From NCBI RefSeq assembly GCF_024127895.1, contig NZ_JAMYBK010000028.1, positions 1 through 54,187 of the forward strand: a stretch of 54,187 nucleotides of DNA. Direction: 5' to 3'. Below, one piece after another: positions 1 to 7,123 of this stretch. A program made the position numbers and the translations under genes. This DNA is from Pseudomonas guariconensis (GTDB lineage: Bacteria; Pseudomonadota; Gammaproteobacteria; Pseudomonadales; Pseudomonadaceae). The notes beneath the pieces are model-generated. The model saw only the letters and a list, made by a program, of their open reading frames with translations. It was not told the origin of the DNA and did not search any database. Numbering within the stretch: position 1 is the first letter of the stretch; every line of letters starts with the position of its first letter.

Positions 1-165
1 GAAATCGGAAAAGCTCATCTGACTCATGGGCAAGACTTGCTGGGGGGCTGAACGGAGGGCTATTTCAGCACAGGTCGGGCGGCTTGTGCTGACTTGATCG
101 GAGAATCCCTAAAACTCCCGAGTGCTACCCATGAATACATATTCTACTTTTGATTGGGGTTCAAC

Positions 166-1440
166 TTACATCTCGCAGGCTTTTACGTTACTGGCATTTT
201 TGCGAAGTTGGTCCAGAAAGTTTGCCCATTGTTGCGCTGCCTCTCGACGCTGTGGCAGTAGTTGAGCCCTCGCATACACGGCGCCCAGTGCGCCTGGCAT
301 GCGGTGGGATAACGACAACTCCAATACAATCGGATCGATGCCTAAATGCTCGTGGGCGATAGTGCGGTAGGTGGCGCGAAAGCCGTGGGCAGTAATGGCG
401 TATTCCGGCCAGATCCGCTGGTAGGACTTGGCCAAAGAGGTAGCGTCGATGGGGCGGCCAGGATAGATCGGCGAGACGAACACCCAACCGTTGCCGGTCT
501 CATCCACCACCCGGCGCTTGTACAGTTCACGTAGCAGCACGAGTGCCTGCTCTGGCAGTGGTACGATGTGTTTGCTCTTGTCCAGATGCCGCGTTTTACT
601 GACCACGTAACGCCAGTCGGCGCTGATCAGATCAACATCCTCCCAGCGCATTTTCACCAGTTCGCCCGGGCGCACCGGCAGCATCACCAGCAGGCGCATT
701 GCGGTGGTCACGCTGCTCGCGTCGAGTTCATCCAGGCGCAACAGGAACTGACCCAAGTCGGCCGGTCGTTCGATCGCAGGATTGCTGGTGACCACGTGGC
801 GGATTTTGAGCTCCTCGGTGTTGCTCAGCGCCACGTTACGTTCGACCCAACCACGGCCTTCGGCGAAGCCGAGCACGGCGCGAATGATGGTGCGCACGCG
901 CTTGGCCATGGCCATCGTGCGGGCACGGCGCAGCGTACTGATGATCGAGGTGATGTGTTCGAGTCTGATTTCGGTGACAGGTTTTTCGCCGATGGCCGGC
1001 AGGATGTGATTGCGCAGCGCACCGCGAAACCCTGAAATGGACTTGTGGACCAAGTCCGGAGATTTGAAATTCATCCACTCTTCAGCCACGTAAGCGAATG
1101 TACGTTCCTCGTTGAGCCATTGTGCTTCGATCTTGGCCTTTTTGGCTTTGAGTGGATCGATGTGATTGGCCACGCTATTGCGCGCTGCACGGGCGAGCTC
1201 ACGGGCTTCCTTCAAGCCCACATCAGGATACCTGCCGATCACGAACACGTTTTCTTTGCCGCGAAGACGGTATTTCAGTCGCCAATGCCGTGAGGCTGAC
1301 TTGCCAGGTTTGAGTGAGGCACGCACCTGTAGATACAGACCCGGTACGTCGCCATCGGCGTACTTGCCCGAAGTGGTCAGCGAACGTATGAAGGCATCAC
1401 TGAGCTTTTGGCGGAAAGCTGGCGGTTTTTCGGCGGACAT
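166..1440 (-). CDS. Tyrosine recombinase / P4-type integrase
   Basis: A 424-residue site-specific recombinase that would integrate and excise a genomic island or prophage. The N-terminal part (about 1-110) has the arm-binding DUF4102 pattern of P4-type integrases (GLYLQVRASLKPGKSASRHW, then FVIGRYPDVGLKEAREL). The C-terminal catalytic domain shows the full set of residues: Arg in PVRPGELVKMRWEDVD, the HxxR box in HGFRATYR, a His in LSLSHRMPG and the nucleophilic Tyr in AVYARAQ. Length and motifs indicate an intact enzyme. It is convergent with nothing and lies just downstream of mexT. No other mobile-element gene is visible to its right, so any cargo would lie beyond the left window edge. The start is the ATG just after a perfect inverted repeat. 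Family assignment is certain; the element it moves is unknown. Confidence 0.93.
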   Translation of the reverse strand: MSAEKPPAFRQKLSDAFIRSLTTSGKYADGDVPGLYLQVRASLKPGKSASRHWRLKYRLRGKENVFVIGRYPDVGLKEARELARAARNSVANHIDPLKAKKAKIEAQWLNEERTFAYVAEEWMNFKSPDLVHKSISGFRGALRNHILPAIGEKPVTEIRLEHITSIISTLRRARTMAMAKRVRTIIRAVLGFAEGRGWVERNVALSNTEELKIRHVVTSNPAIERPADLGQFLLRLDELDASSVTTAMRLLVMLPVRPGELVKMRWEDVDLISADWRYVVSKTRHLDKSKHIVPLPEQALVLLRELYKRRVVDETGNGWVFVSPIYPGRPIDATSLAKSYQRIWPEYAITAHGFRATYRTIAHEHLGIDPIVLELSLSHRMPGALGAVYARAQLLPQRREAAQQWANFLDQLRKNASNVKACEM

Positions 1441-1445
1441 GGTGT

Positions 1446-1493
1446 GGGGGTATCTTTTTTAATCTGAGCTTCGTGTTCCCCAAAGATACCCCC
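1446..1493. promoter_or_regulatory. Perfect 12-bp inverted repeat in the integrase promoter
   Basis: GGGGGTATCTTT (1446-1457) is repeated in inverse orientation as AAAGATACCCCC (1482-1493), immediately 5' of the integrase ATG. P4-type integrase genes often have such repeats upstream, which serve as recombinase binding sites, autoregulatory operators or part of the attachment region. Between this repeat and the end of mexT (1494-1593) I see no tRNA gene, so the integration target is not obvious. The function is inferred from position only. Confidence 0.5.
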
Positions 1494-1593
1494 AGTCAAG
1501 CCGGAATTGAGTGGATTCGGACGGACGGCAATGGATGTAAAACTTTGCTAACTACATGTATTTAAAGGTTTTATGGTTCTCAGTGGAACTCAG

Positions 1594-2508
1594 TCACAGA
1601 CTATCGGGATCCCCGAAGAACATCTGTATCCTCGACCTCAACCAACGCTCCGCCGGGTCGTTGTCCTGTGCACCGCGCCAGGCCATGTGCAGCTCGAAGC
1701 TACGCACATCCAGGGGCAGGTCCTCGGCACGCAGGCCGCCGGCGGCGGTCAGGGCGTCGGCGGTGTAGTCGGGCACCGTGGCGACGATGTCGGTCCCCGC
1801 CAGCAGGCTGCCCAGGCCGTTGAACTGGGGTACGGCCAGGACCACATGGCGCTTGCGACCGACCTCGTCGAGGGCTTCGTCGATAAAGCCCGAGAGGTCG
1901 CCGGCAAAGGACACCAGGGCATGCGGGCGGGCGCAGAAATCATCCAGGCTCAGGCTGCCGGGCATGCTGTCGGCACGCAGCAGCTTGGGCATGCTGCGGC
2001 GCAGCACCTTGCGCTTGGCGTTGGCCGGCAGCTCGCTGGTGTAGCTCACGCCCACCGAGATTTCTCCCGAGGCCAGCAGCGTGGGCATCAGCAGGTAGTT
2101 GACCCGGCGCACCACCAGCACGATACCCGGCGCCTCGGCCCGGATGCGCTTGAGCAACTGCGGCAGCAGGGCGAACTCGGCGTCGTCCGACAGGCCGATG
2201 CGGAACACCGAGGTGCTGGTGGCCGGGTCGAACTCGGCGGCGCGGCTGACCGCGGTAGAGATCGAGTCCAGCGCCGGCGAGAGCAGGGCGAAGATCTCGT
2301 GGGCCCGCGCCGAGGGCTCCATGCTGCGCCCGGTGCGCACGAACAGGGGGTCGTCGAACAGGTTGCGCAGGCGCGACAGCGCGGCACTGATGGCCGGCTG
2401 GCCGAGGAACAGCTTCTCGGCGGCACGGGTCACGCTGCGCTCGTGCATGAGCGTCTCGAACACGATCAGCAGGTTCAGGTCTACGCGACGCAGGTCGTTA
2501 CGGTTCAT
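1594..2508 (-). CDS. mexT: LysR-family activator MexT
   Basis: Transcriptional activator of the MexEF-OprN efflux pump and of mexS. The 304-residue protein starts MNRNDLRRVDLNLLIVFETL and ends MFFGDPDSL, and from memory it is nearly identical along its length to P. aeruginosa MexT. The N-terminal winged helix-turn-helix (residues about 10-70, around SVTRAAEKLFLGQPAISAAL) is followed by the LysR substrate-binding domain. The frame is intact. It is divergent from the oxidoreductase gene mexS, the arrangement seen in P. aeruginosa. Unlike there, the pump genes are not adjacent: they lie at the far right of this window on the same strand. An integrase gene abuts its 3' end 154 bp away without disturbing it. 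Confidence 0.93.
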   Translation of the reverse strand: MNRNDLRRVDLNLLIVFETLMHERSVTRAAEKLFLGQPAISAALSRLRNLFDDPLFVRTGRSMEPSARAHEIFALLSPALDSISTAVSRAAEFDPATSTSVFRIGLSDDAEFALLPQLLKRIRAEAPGIVLVVRRVNYLLMPTLLASGEISVGVSYTSELPANAKRKVLRRSMPKLLRADSMPGSLSLDDFCARPHALVSFAGDLSGFIDEALDEVGRKRHVVLAVPQFNGLGSLLAGTDIVATVPDYTADALTAAGGLRAEDLPLDVRSFELHMAWRGAQDNDPAERWLRSRIQMFFGDPDSL

Positions 2509-2619
2509 CGATGCGTTTCGCCTATTCGCCTAAAGTGGGGCAGGGGTGAATCTTAAGGCCAAAGGCTGTTACCCTGCACCGGTTTCCGGGTGCCAATGCA
2601 CAGATACGCCGGGAGCCCA

Positions 2620-2649
2620 ATCAATGACAGGCATGTCGACTATTAATGG
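2620..2649. promoter_or_regulatory. Candidate MexT/nod-box-like site between mexT and mexS
   Basis: The divergent intergenic region contains GACA-N5-GTCGAC-N4-AATGG (2626-2649), a partial fit (about 9 of 15 positions) to the MexT consensus I remember, ATCA-N5-GTCGAT-N4-ACYAT. It overlaps ATC-N9-CAT (2620-2634), one mismatch from the LysR ATC-N9-GAT pattern. MexT is known to activate mexS, so a site is expected here. The match is weak and the exact site is inferred. Confidence 0.35.
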
Positions 2650-2722
2650 CCACTGATGGTCTAACCGTGAAAGCCCGGATAAAGTCCGTGGTAATACGAG
2701 GTTCACACAGGCGAGGTATGCG

Positions 2723-3739
2723 ATGTCCCGCATGATCCGATTCCACAAGTTCGGTGCGGCCGATGTGCTCCGCTGCGAAGAGCAGCCCGAGCCATCCCCC
2801 GCGGCGGGCGAAGTGCAGATCCGCGTCGAGGCGATCGGCGTCAGCTGGTACGACGTGCTCTGGCGGCAGAACTTGGCGCCGTCCCAGGCGCGCCTGCCGG
2901 CGGGGATCGGTCATGAGATGGCCGGCGTGGTCACTGCGGTGGGCGAGGGGGTCGAAGACATCGCGGTGGGCGACCGAGTCGCCAGTTTCCCGGCCACCAG
3001 TGCCAACGACCACCCGGTCTATGGCGACGTCATCGTCCTGCCGCGCACGGCCATCATCCGCTACCCCGACAACCTGACGCCGATCGAAGCCAGCGTTCAC
3101 TACACACCGATGCTGATCGCCTATTTCGCCTACGTCGACCTGGCCCGGGCCAAGGCTGGCCAGACTGCCCTGGTCACCGATGCCAGCCACTGCGCGGGGC
3201 CGGCGTTCGTGCAACTGGGCAAGGCCCTGGGGCTGAAGGTGTTCGCCGCCACCAAGGCGCCGGAGCAGCGCGAGTACCTGCTGGCCCTGGGAGCCGACAA
3301 GGTGATCGTCACCGAGGAGCAGGACCTGCTGCTGCAGATCAACAAGTACACCGATGGTCGGGGCGTGGACATGGTCCTCGATGGCATGGGCGGGCCGCAG
3401 ATGTCGCTGCTCGGCGATGTCCTGGCGCCGCGCGGCAGCCTGGTGCTGTACGGCCTGCAGGGCGGCAACCAGACACCCTTCCCGGCGTGCGCGGCGTTCC
3501 AGAAGAACATCCAGTTCTACGTGCACTGCATCGGCAACTTCACCGGCAAGCCGGAGCTGGGCATCAGCCAGGACCAAGTGGCCCTGCAGCGGGCCCTGCG
3601 CGATATCAACCAGTTCACCGCCGACCAACTGTTGACGCCGCAGATCGTCAAGGTCTACCCCTTCGACCAGGTGGTGGAGGCCCATCGCTACATGGACGAG
3701 TGCCCTTGTGGCGGCCGTGTCGTGCTGGACATGGGGTGA
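2723..3739 (+). CDS. mexS: Oxidoreductase MexS (quinone oxidoreductase / MDR family)
   Basis: A 338-residue NADPH-dependent medium-chain dehydrogenase/reductase without obvious zinc ligands. The GroES-like N-terminal half has GHEMAGVVTAVGEGVED. The Rossmann half has a divergent nucleotide loop around ALVTDASHCAGPAFVQLGKA, then LDGMGGPQMSLLGDVLAPRG. It matches P. aeruginosa MexS by memory, especially PACAAFQKNIQFYVHC and VVEAHRYMDECP. In P. aeruginosa, loss of MexS activates MexT and the MexEF-OprN pump, probably because an electrophilic metabolite is no longer detoxified. It is divergent from mexT with a 214-bp shared control region and is followed by a strong terminator. The start ATG is preceded by a short GAGG-like site. 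The real substrate is not known. Confidence 0.9.
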   Translation: MSRMIRFHKFGAADVLRCEEQPEPSPAAGEVQIRVEAIGVSWYDVLWRQNLAPSQARLPAGIGHEMAGVVTAVGEGVEDIAVGDRVASFPATSANDHPVYGDVIVLPRTAIIRYPDNLTPIEASVHYTPMLIAYFAYVDLARAKAGQTALVTDASHCAGPAFVQLGKALGLKVFAATKAPEQREYLLALGADKVIVTEEQDLLLQINKYTDGRGVDMVLDGMGGPQMSLLGDVLAPRGSLVLYGLQGGNQTPFPACAAFQKNIQFYVHCIGNFTGKPELGISQDQVALQRALRDINQFTADQLLTPQIVKVYPFDQVVEAHRYMDECPCGGRVVLDMG

Positions 3740-3766
3740 GGGTGCGTTGACGTGTTAGTCGTCTGT

Positions 3767-3789
3767 GGGGGCACGAAGTTGCCCCCTTT
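3767..3789 (+). terminator. Terminator after mexS
   Basis: GGGGGCA, six-base loop, TGCCCCC, then TTT: a 7-bp GC-rich stem 28 bp after the mexS stop codon, fitting intrinsic termination on the + strand. Confidence 0.75.
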
Positions 3790-3815
3790 GCATGTTGGCT
3801 TTCAGATATCTCCTA

Positions 3816-3862
3816 CAGCCTTTAAATAAACTGCTGACAGATTTAAAGGCTGCTCTTTCTTT
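3816..3862 (+). terminator. Long AT-rich hairpin followed by a T-rich tract
   Basis: CAGCCTTTAAAT (3816-3827) pairs perfectly with ATTTAAAGGCTG (3841-3852) and is followed by CTCTTTCTTTTTT. This is a second intrinsic-terminator-like structure 25 bp after the first. It has its own 12-bp stem, so it could end mexS read-through or a separate short RNA; no promoter for such an RNA is clear. The surrounding 3790-4234 region is unusually AT-rich for this genome and holds no convincing gene. Confidence 0.5.
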
Positions 3863-4130
3863 TTTGTCCTCAATCTTTCCGCGTTCCCAAGAAATTTAAA
3901 GCAGGTTCGACCGAGCATTGTCGAAGTCGGACAGGGCTGAATGGTTTTTTTCCCTTGATCTGTATCTTTTATTCGTGCTGCAACGCTTGATAATGGCGGA
4001 GTGATAGTCATTGCAAGGAGCACCGGATGAGCTGTGGAAGGCCTTGGGGTATGGGCGAGGCGGCGGTAAACAGGGGGGAGGGGACGTCGTTTTTCTCAAT
4101 GGCTTGGCGACAGCATATTGTCACTTCGAA

Positions 4131-4155
4131 CTTTCCCAAAGCTTTGTGGGAAAAG
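4131..4155. promoter_or_regulatory. Nested dyad upstream of the unknown two-gene unit
   Basis: CTTTCCCA and TGGGAAAAG flank an inner AAAGCTTT palindrome, giving a near-perfect two-fold symmetric site about 80 bp before the first gene of the following pair. Position and symmetry suit an operator, possibly for the MocR-like protein encoded by the second gene. This is inference from the sequence alone. Confidence 0.35.
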
Positions 4156-4234
4156 TCCTGATAGTTGATTTTTATGTGTTTCACGCTCGACAATTTTCGC
4201 CAAGACGGCATGTCGAGAAACATGGAGTGTTCCC

Positions 4235-5620
4235 ATGAGCAATATTCACGATCAAGCCATGCACTATATCTACCAGCAAGTTCTGGAACGTTTGCTCGCG
4301 CATATGTCCCAGGCGCAACGTGCCTCGTTGCAGTTGCTGATCCAGCGCCTGCTGGTAGCCGCCGGGGGGCCGGAACACATCGGCAGGTTCCAGTTGCTGG
4401 TGGTACACGGCGGCGACCGGCGCAGTGCCCATTTGCTGGCCAGCCTGCGGGCCGCTCAACTGAGCATCGCCGTGCGCACCCCCGATACCTTTCGCCTGCG
4501 GGTGCTGGTCGCCTGCCTGCCCTACACGGGCCAGGAGGCCCTCGGTCACCATGAGCGCTGTTTCAGCGCGCTGTTCCTGCAGGACGACCCTCGGGTGGAA
4601 CTGCTCATGATGGCGGACGACAGCCTGCAGCCCTTCGACAGCCGCAGCCCAGTGGCGATGCGGCCCTGGGCAAGCGCGCGCGAAACGCTGCTGTTGTTCG
4701 GGCACCTGGCCGAGAGAAGTCCAGAGGCCTTGCTGGGCAGCCGCCTGCACCTGCAACTGGCCAACGCCGTGCGCCTGGCGCTTGGCTGGAACGGCGGGGC
4801 GAGCGCGTTGGTCACGGCGCTGCCCGAACGCCAGCGACGCCGATACCTGGCTTGGGGCCGGCGGGTCCTGCGCCTGGCCGGGGAGCCGGCCCCGCAAGCC
4901 CTGGCGCAGTGCGCGGCGGCCCTGGCCGAAGGGCTGGGGCGATTGCAGGCGTTGGCCGACGCGCCCCTGGCGCCGCCCGCTAACCCGGCGCAGCAGGCGG
5001 ACACCGAGGCGCCGCTGCGGGTGATCGCGGTCGATGACCTGTTGCGCCACATGCTGGCGCAGGATGGGCTCGACCGTATGCTGGGATGCCAGGCGGTTGG
5101 CCAGGCCGCGCTGGCGGGCTGCTTCGAGCCGCACCTGGTGGCCAGCCTGCGGCACCTGCAGGCGCGGTTGACCGAGCGTTATGCCCAGCGGCAACCGGCA
5201 CGGTTGTCCCTCAGGGAGGCCCAGCGGGGCTGGGCGCAAAGGGCCCATGAGCCGGAGCGGGCGCGCTTTCTGCAAGCCCAGGGTCTCGACGAGGCGCAAT
5301 TGGGCTGCCTGCTGTTCGCACCGTTCGCCGAGCGTGGGCGCGGCCTTGCGTTCTTCGTGCAGTGCTGCCATCCGCGCATGCGTGTGGCCCTGCCTTACCT
5401 GCACAGGGCATTGCAGGGCAAGCCGTGCCCCGAGGCGGTGAAGCGCTGGCTGGTGGATATCAGTGGCCTGTCCCTGGCGCAACTGCAGGCGATCTACCTG
5501 GGGCGGCTCGAGCCATCGGCCAGTCGATTGCTGGCTGGCCTGGCACGGCGCAGCGCCGACCTGCGGTGGCTGGCGTGCCCGTCATCGGCCTGGGAAACGG
5601 TTCGTCAGGCGGCGCCTTGA
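4235..5620 (+). CDS. Uncharacterised 461-residue protein coupled to a MocR-like regulator
   Basis: I do not recognise this family. The protein is soluble, Leu/Ala/Arg-rich and mostly helical in appearance, with no signal peptide or membrane segment. The N-terminus (MSNIHDQAMHYIYQQVLERL) looks helical. Around residues 50-130 there is an alternating hydrophobic part (FQLLVVHGGDRRSAHLL, FRLRVLVACLPYTG, VELLMMADDSL) that could be a small alpha/beta domain. The C-terminal 150 residues are helical and Cys-containing (FFVQCCHPRMRVALPYLHRA). The start ATG has GGAG eight bases upstream. Its TGA stop shares a base with the next ATG (TGATG at 5618-5622), so the two are co-translated and probably work together. 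The 5' flank is AT-rich and carries dyads, while the coding GC matches the genome. Confidence 0.75.
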   Translation: MSNIHDQAMHYIYQQVLERLLAHMSQAQRASLQLLIQRLLVAAGGPEHIGRFQLLVVHGGDRRSAHLLASLRAAQLSIAVRTPDTFRLRVLVACLPYTGQEALGHHERCFSALFLQDDPRVELLMMADDSLQPFDSRSPVAMRPWASARETLLLFGHLAERSPEALLGSRLHLQLANAVRLALGWNGGASALVTALPERQRRRYLAWGRRVLRLAGEPAPQALAQCAAALAEGLGRLQALADAPLAPPANPAQQADTEAPLRVIAVDDLLRHMLAQDGLDRMLGCQAVGQAALAGCFEPHLVASLRHLQARLTERYAQRQPARLSLREAQRGWAQRAHEPERARFLQAQGLDEAQLGCLLFAPFAERGRGLAFFVQCCHPRMRVALPYLHRALQGKPCPEAVKRWLVDISGLSLAQLQAIYLGRLEPSASRLLAGLARRSADLRWLACPSSAWETVRQAAP

Positions 5621-6969
5621 TGGGCCGGTCAGTACGGGGTGAGTTCGCTTACCAGGCGGTGTACCGCTACCTCGAGGCCCTGATCGCCCAGGTCGACCCC
5701 GATGGAGACGGGCGCTTGCCCTCGCTGCGTGACCTGGCGCAACGGCTGCGTGTCTCCCTGGCCACGGTGCAGAGTGCCTACGGCCTGCTGGAGCACGAGG
5801 GACGGGTGCGCTCGGTACCCAAGTCTGGCTATTTCGTACGATTCGGCTCCAGGGACACCGGTGTGACCTTGCCCAGGCCACAGGCCCGGCCGCTCTTCGC
5901 CTTGCCGATGCCGTCCCCGCCACCGCTCGAGCGCGCGCTGCTCGCCCAGGAACGGCGCCTGTCGCGTCAGGCAGCCCGGCGCGGGGCAGGGGACGCGCTG
6001 CTACGCAATGCCCTGGCTGCGCGCTACACCCGGTCGTCCGGGCACTACTGGAGTGCGGAGCATGTCCACCTGGGTAGCGACGTACAGGCGCTGCTGGAGA
6101 CCGTGCTGCTCGCCTTGCGCTTGCGTGGGGCGACAGCACTGGTGGCTGCGCCTTGCTGCTGGCGTCTGCTGCAGGCGCTACAACGGGCCGGGATGCGTGT
6201 GATCGAGGTGCCGCTGGAGGCCGGCGGCGGTCTGGATCTGGACAGCCTGGCGCGCCTGCTGGACCGCGAACCCGTGCGTCTGGTGGTCATGCCATCGTGC
6301 CTGGGCATGCCCCTCGGGCATCTCATGCCCGTGGGCGATCAGCAGGCGATCGCGGCCTTGCTGGCGCAACATCCGGCCTGGCTGTTGGAAAACGACCTGG
6401 ACAGCGAGCACTGCTACGACGGGCCGCCGGCCTCACGCCTGCGTGACTTGGCCGCCCCGCGCAGGTTGCTGGTGCTGGGGACGCTGGAGGCCACGGTCGG
6501 TGCCGAGGCGCCTTACGCCTATGTGCTGTGCCGCCACGCCGGGGTGGGCGAGGCCTGCGCCAGGCGTGGCTTCCTGCTGCCGCCCCTGCGTCAGCAGGCT
6601 CTCGCGCACCTCTATGCAAGAGGGGACATCGATGCCTGCCTGCCGGCACTGCGTGCGGCGTTGCGAGCCGGGATGGAGCGGTTGTGCCAACGGGTCGAGG
6701 CGTACCTGGGCGACCAACTGACCTTTGCCATGCCCCAGGGCGGCTGGGCGCTCTGGGTGTGCCTGCGCTACCCGGCGGACCTGCAGCATGTCCAGGAGGC
6801 GGTGGCCGGCACGGCCTTGTTGGTTGTGCCGGGCAGGTCGTTCAGCCTCCAGGGGCGCTATCGGCAGCATTTGCTGCTGATCTGGCAGGGAGAGTGTCGC
6901 GATGCGTTGGACAGGGCGTTGCGCGCGCTGGGTGGAGCCTTGGCCCAGGCACCAAGGCCGGCCAGTTGA
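5620..6969 (+). CDS. MocR-like GntR regulator with a degenerate aminotransferase domain
   Basis: A 449-residue protein with an N-terminal GntR winged helix (about residues 5-70: FAYQAVYRYLEALIAQ, LPSLRDLAQRLRVSLATVQS, KSGYFV) fused to a fold-type I aminotransferase-like domain. The MocR hallmark LLENDLDSEHCYDG keeps the Asp and Tyr of the usual EDDYDSEFRYDG motif. The PLP-lysine motif, normally GSFSK followed by R-x-G, reads LGTLEATVGAEAPYAYV, so the Schiff-base Lys is Ala and the following Arg is lost. It therefore cannot bind PLP in the normal way and may sense another ligand or act as a pure DNA-binding partner of the preceding protein. I chose the ATG at 5620 because it overlaps the upstream stop (TGATG) and begins just before the helix-turn-helix domain; longer readings add nonsense. 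Confidence 0.85.
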   Translation: MGRSVRGEFAYQAVYRYLEALIAQVDPDGDGRLPSLRDLAQRLRVSLATVQSAYGLLEHEGRVRSVPKSGYFVRFGSRDTGVTLPRPQARPLFALPMPSPPPLERALLAQERRLSRQAARRGAGDALLRNALAARYTRSSGHYWSAEHVHLGSDVQALLETVLLALRLRGATALVAAPCCWRLLQALQRAGMRVIEVPLEAGGGLDLDSLARLLDREPVRLVVMPSCLGMPLGHLMPVGDQQAIAALLAQHPAWLLENDLDSEHCYDGPPASRLRDLAAPRRLLVLGTLEATVGAEAPYAYVLCRHAGVGEACARRGFLLPPLRQQALAHLYARGDIDACLPALRAALRAGMERLCQRVEAYLGDQLTFAMPQGGWALWVCLRYPADLQHVQEAVAGTALLVVPGRSFSLQGRYRQHLLLIWQGECRDALDRALRALGGALAQAPRPAS

Positions 6970-7063
6970 ATGTGCGGCTGCAAGGCAGCCCCAAAAATGA
7001 CAACGCGCCACCTGAGTGACCGGCATCAGGGCGTCGAGGCGCATGACCGCTGATCCACGGGGC

Positions 7064-7096
7064 TTGCCAGTGCGCTTGGTCTGTATGTATAACCAG
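7064..7096 (+). promoter_or_regulatory. SOS promoter with LexA box for the nuclease-helicase operon
   Basis: CTGTATGTATAACCAG (7081-7096) matches 13 of 16 positions of the classic LexA box CTGTATATATATACAG, with one half-site CTGT and the other CCAG. It overlaps a good -10 (TATAAC, 7088-7093) set 18 bp from a -35 (TTGCCA, 7064-7069). LexA bound here would block the promoter, so the operon is expected to be induced by DNA damage. The box also contains the ATG at 7085, which argues against that codon as the translation start. Confidence 0.7.
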
Positions 7097-7123
7097 TGCA
7101 TTTCCAGTGCCCGATCCAACACC

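Noticed and set aside
1441..1593. tRNA gene as the attachment site next to the integrase
   Set aside because: No cloverleaf or conserved TTC-A loop sequence could be found on either strand.
7016..7087. Upstream GTG (7016) and ATG (7085) starts for the FAN1-like gene
   Set aside because: They lie upstream of or inside the LexA box and predicted -10, so the mRNA would begin after them.
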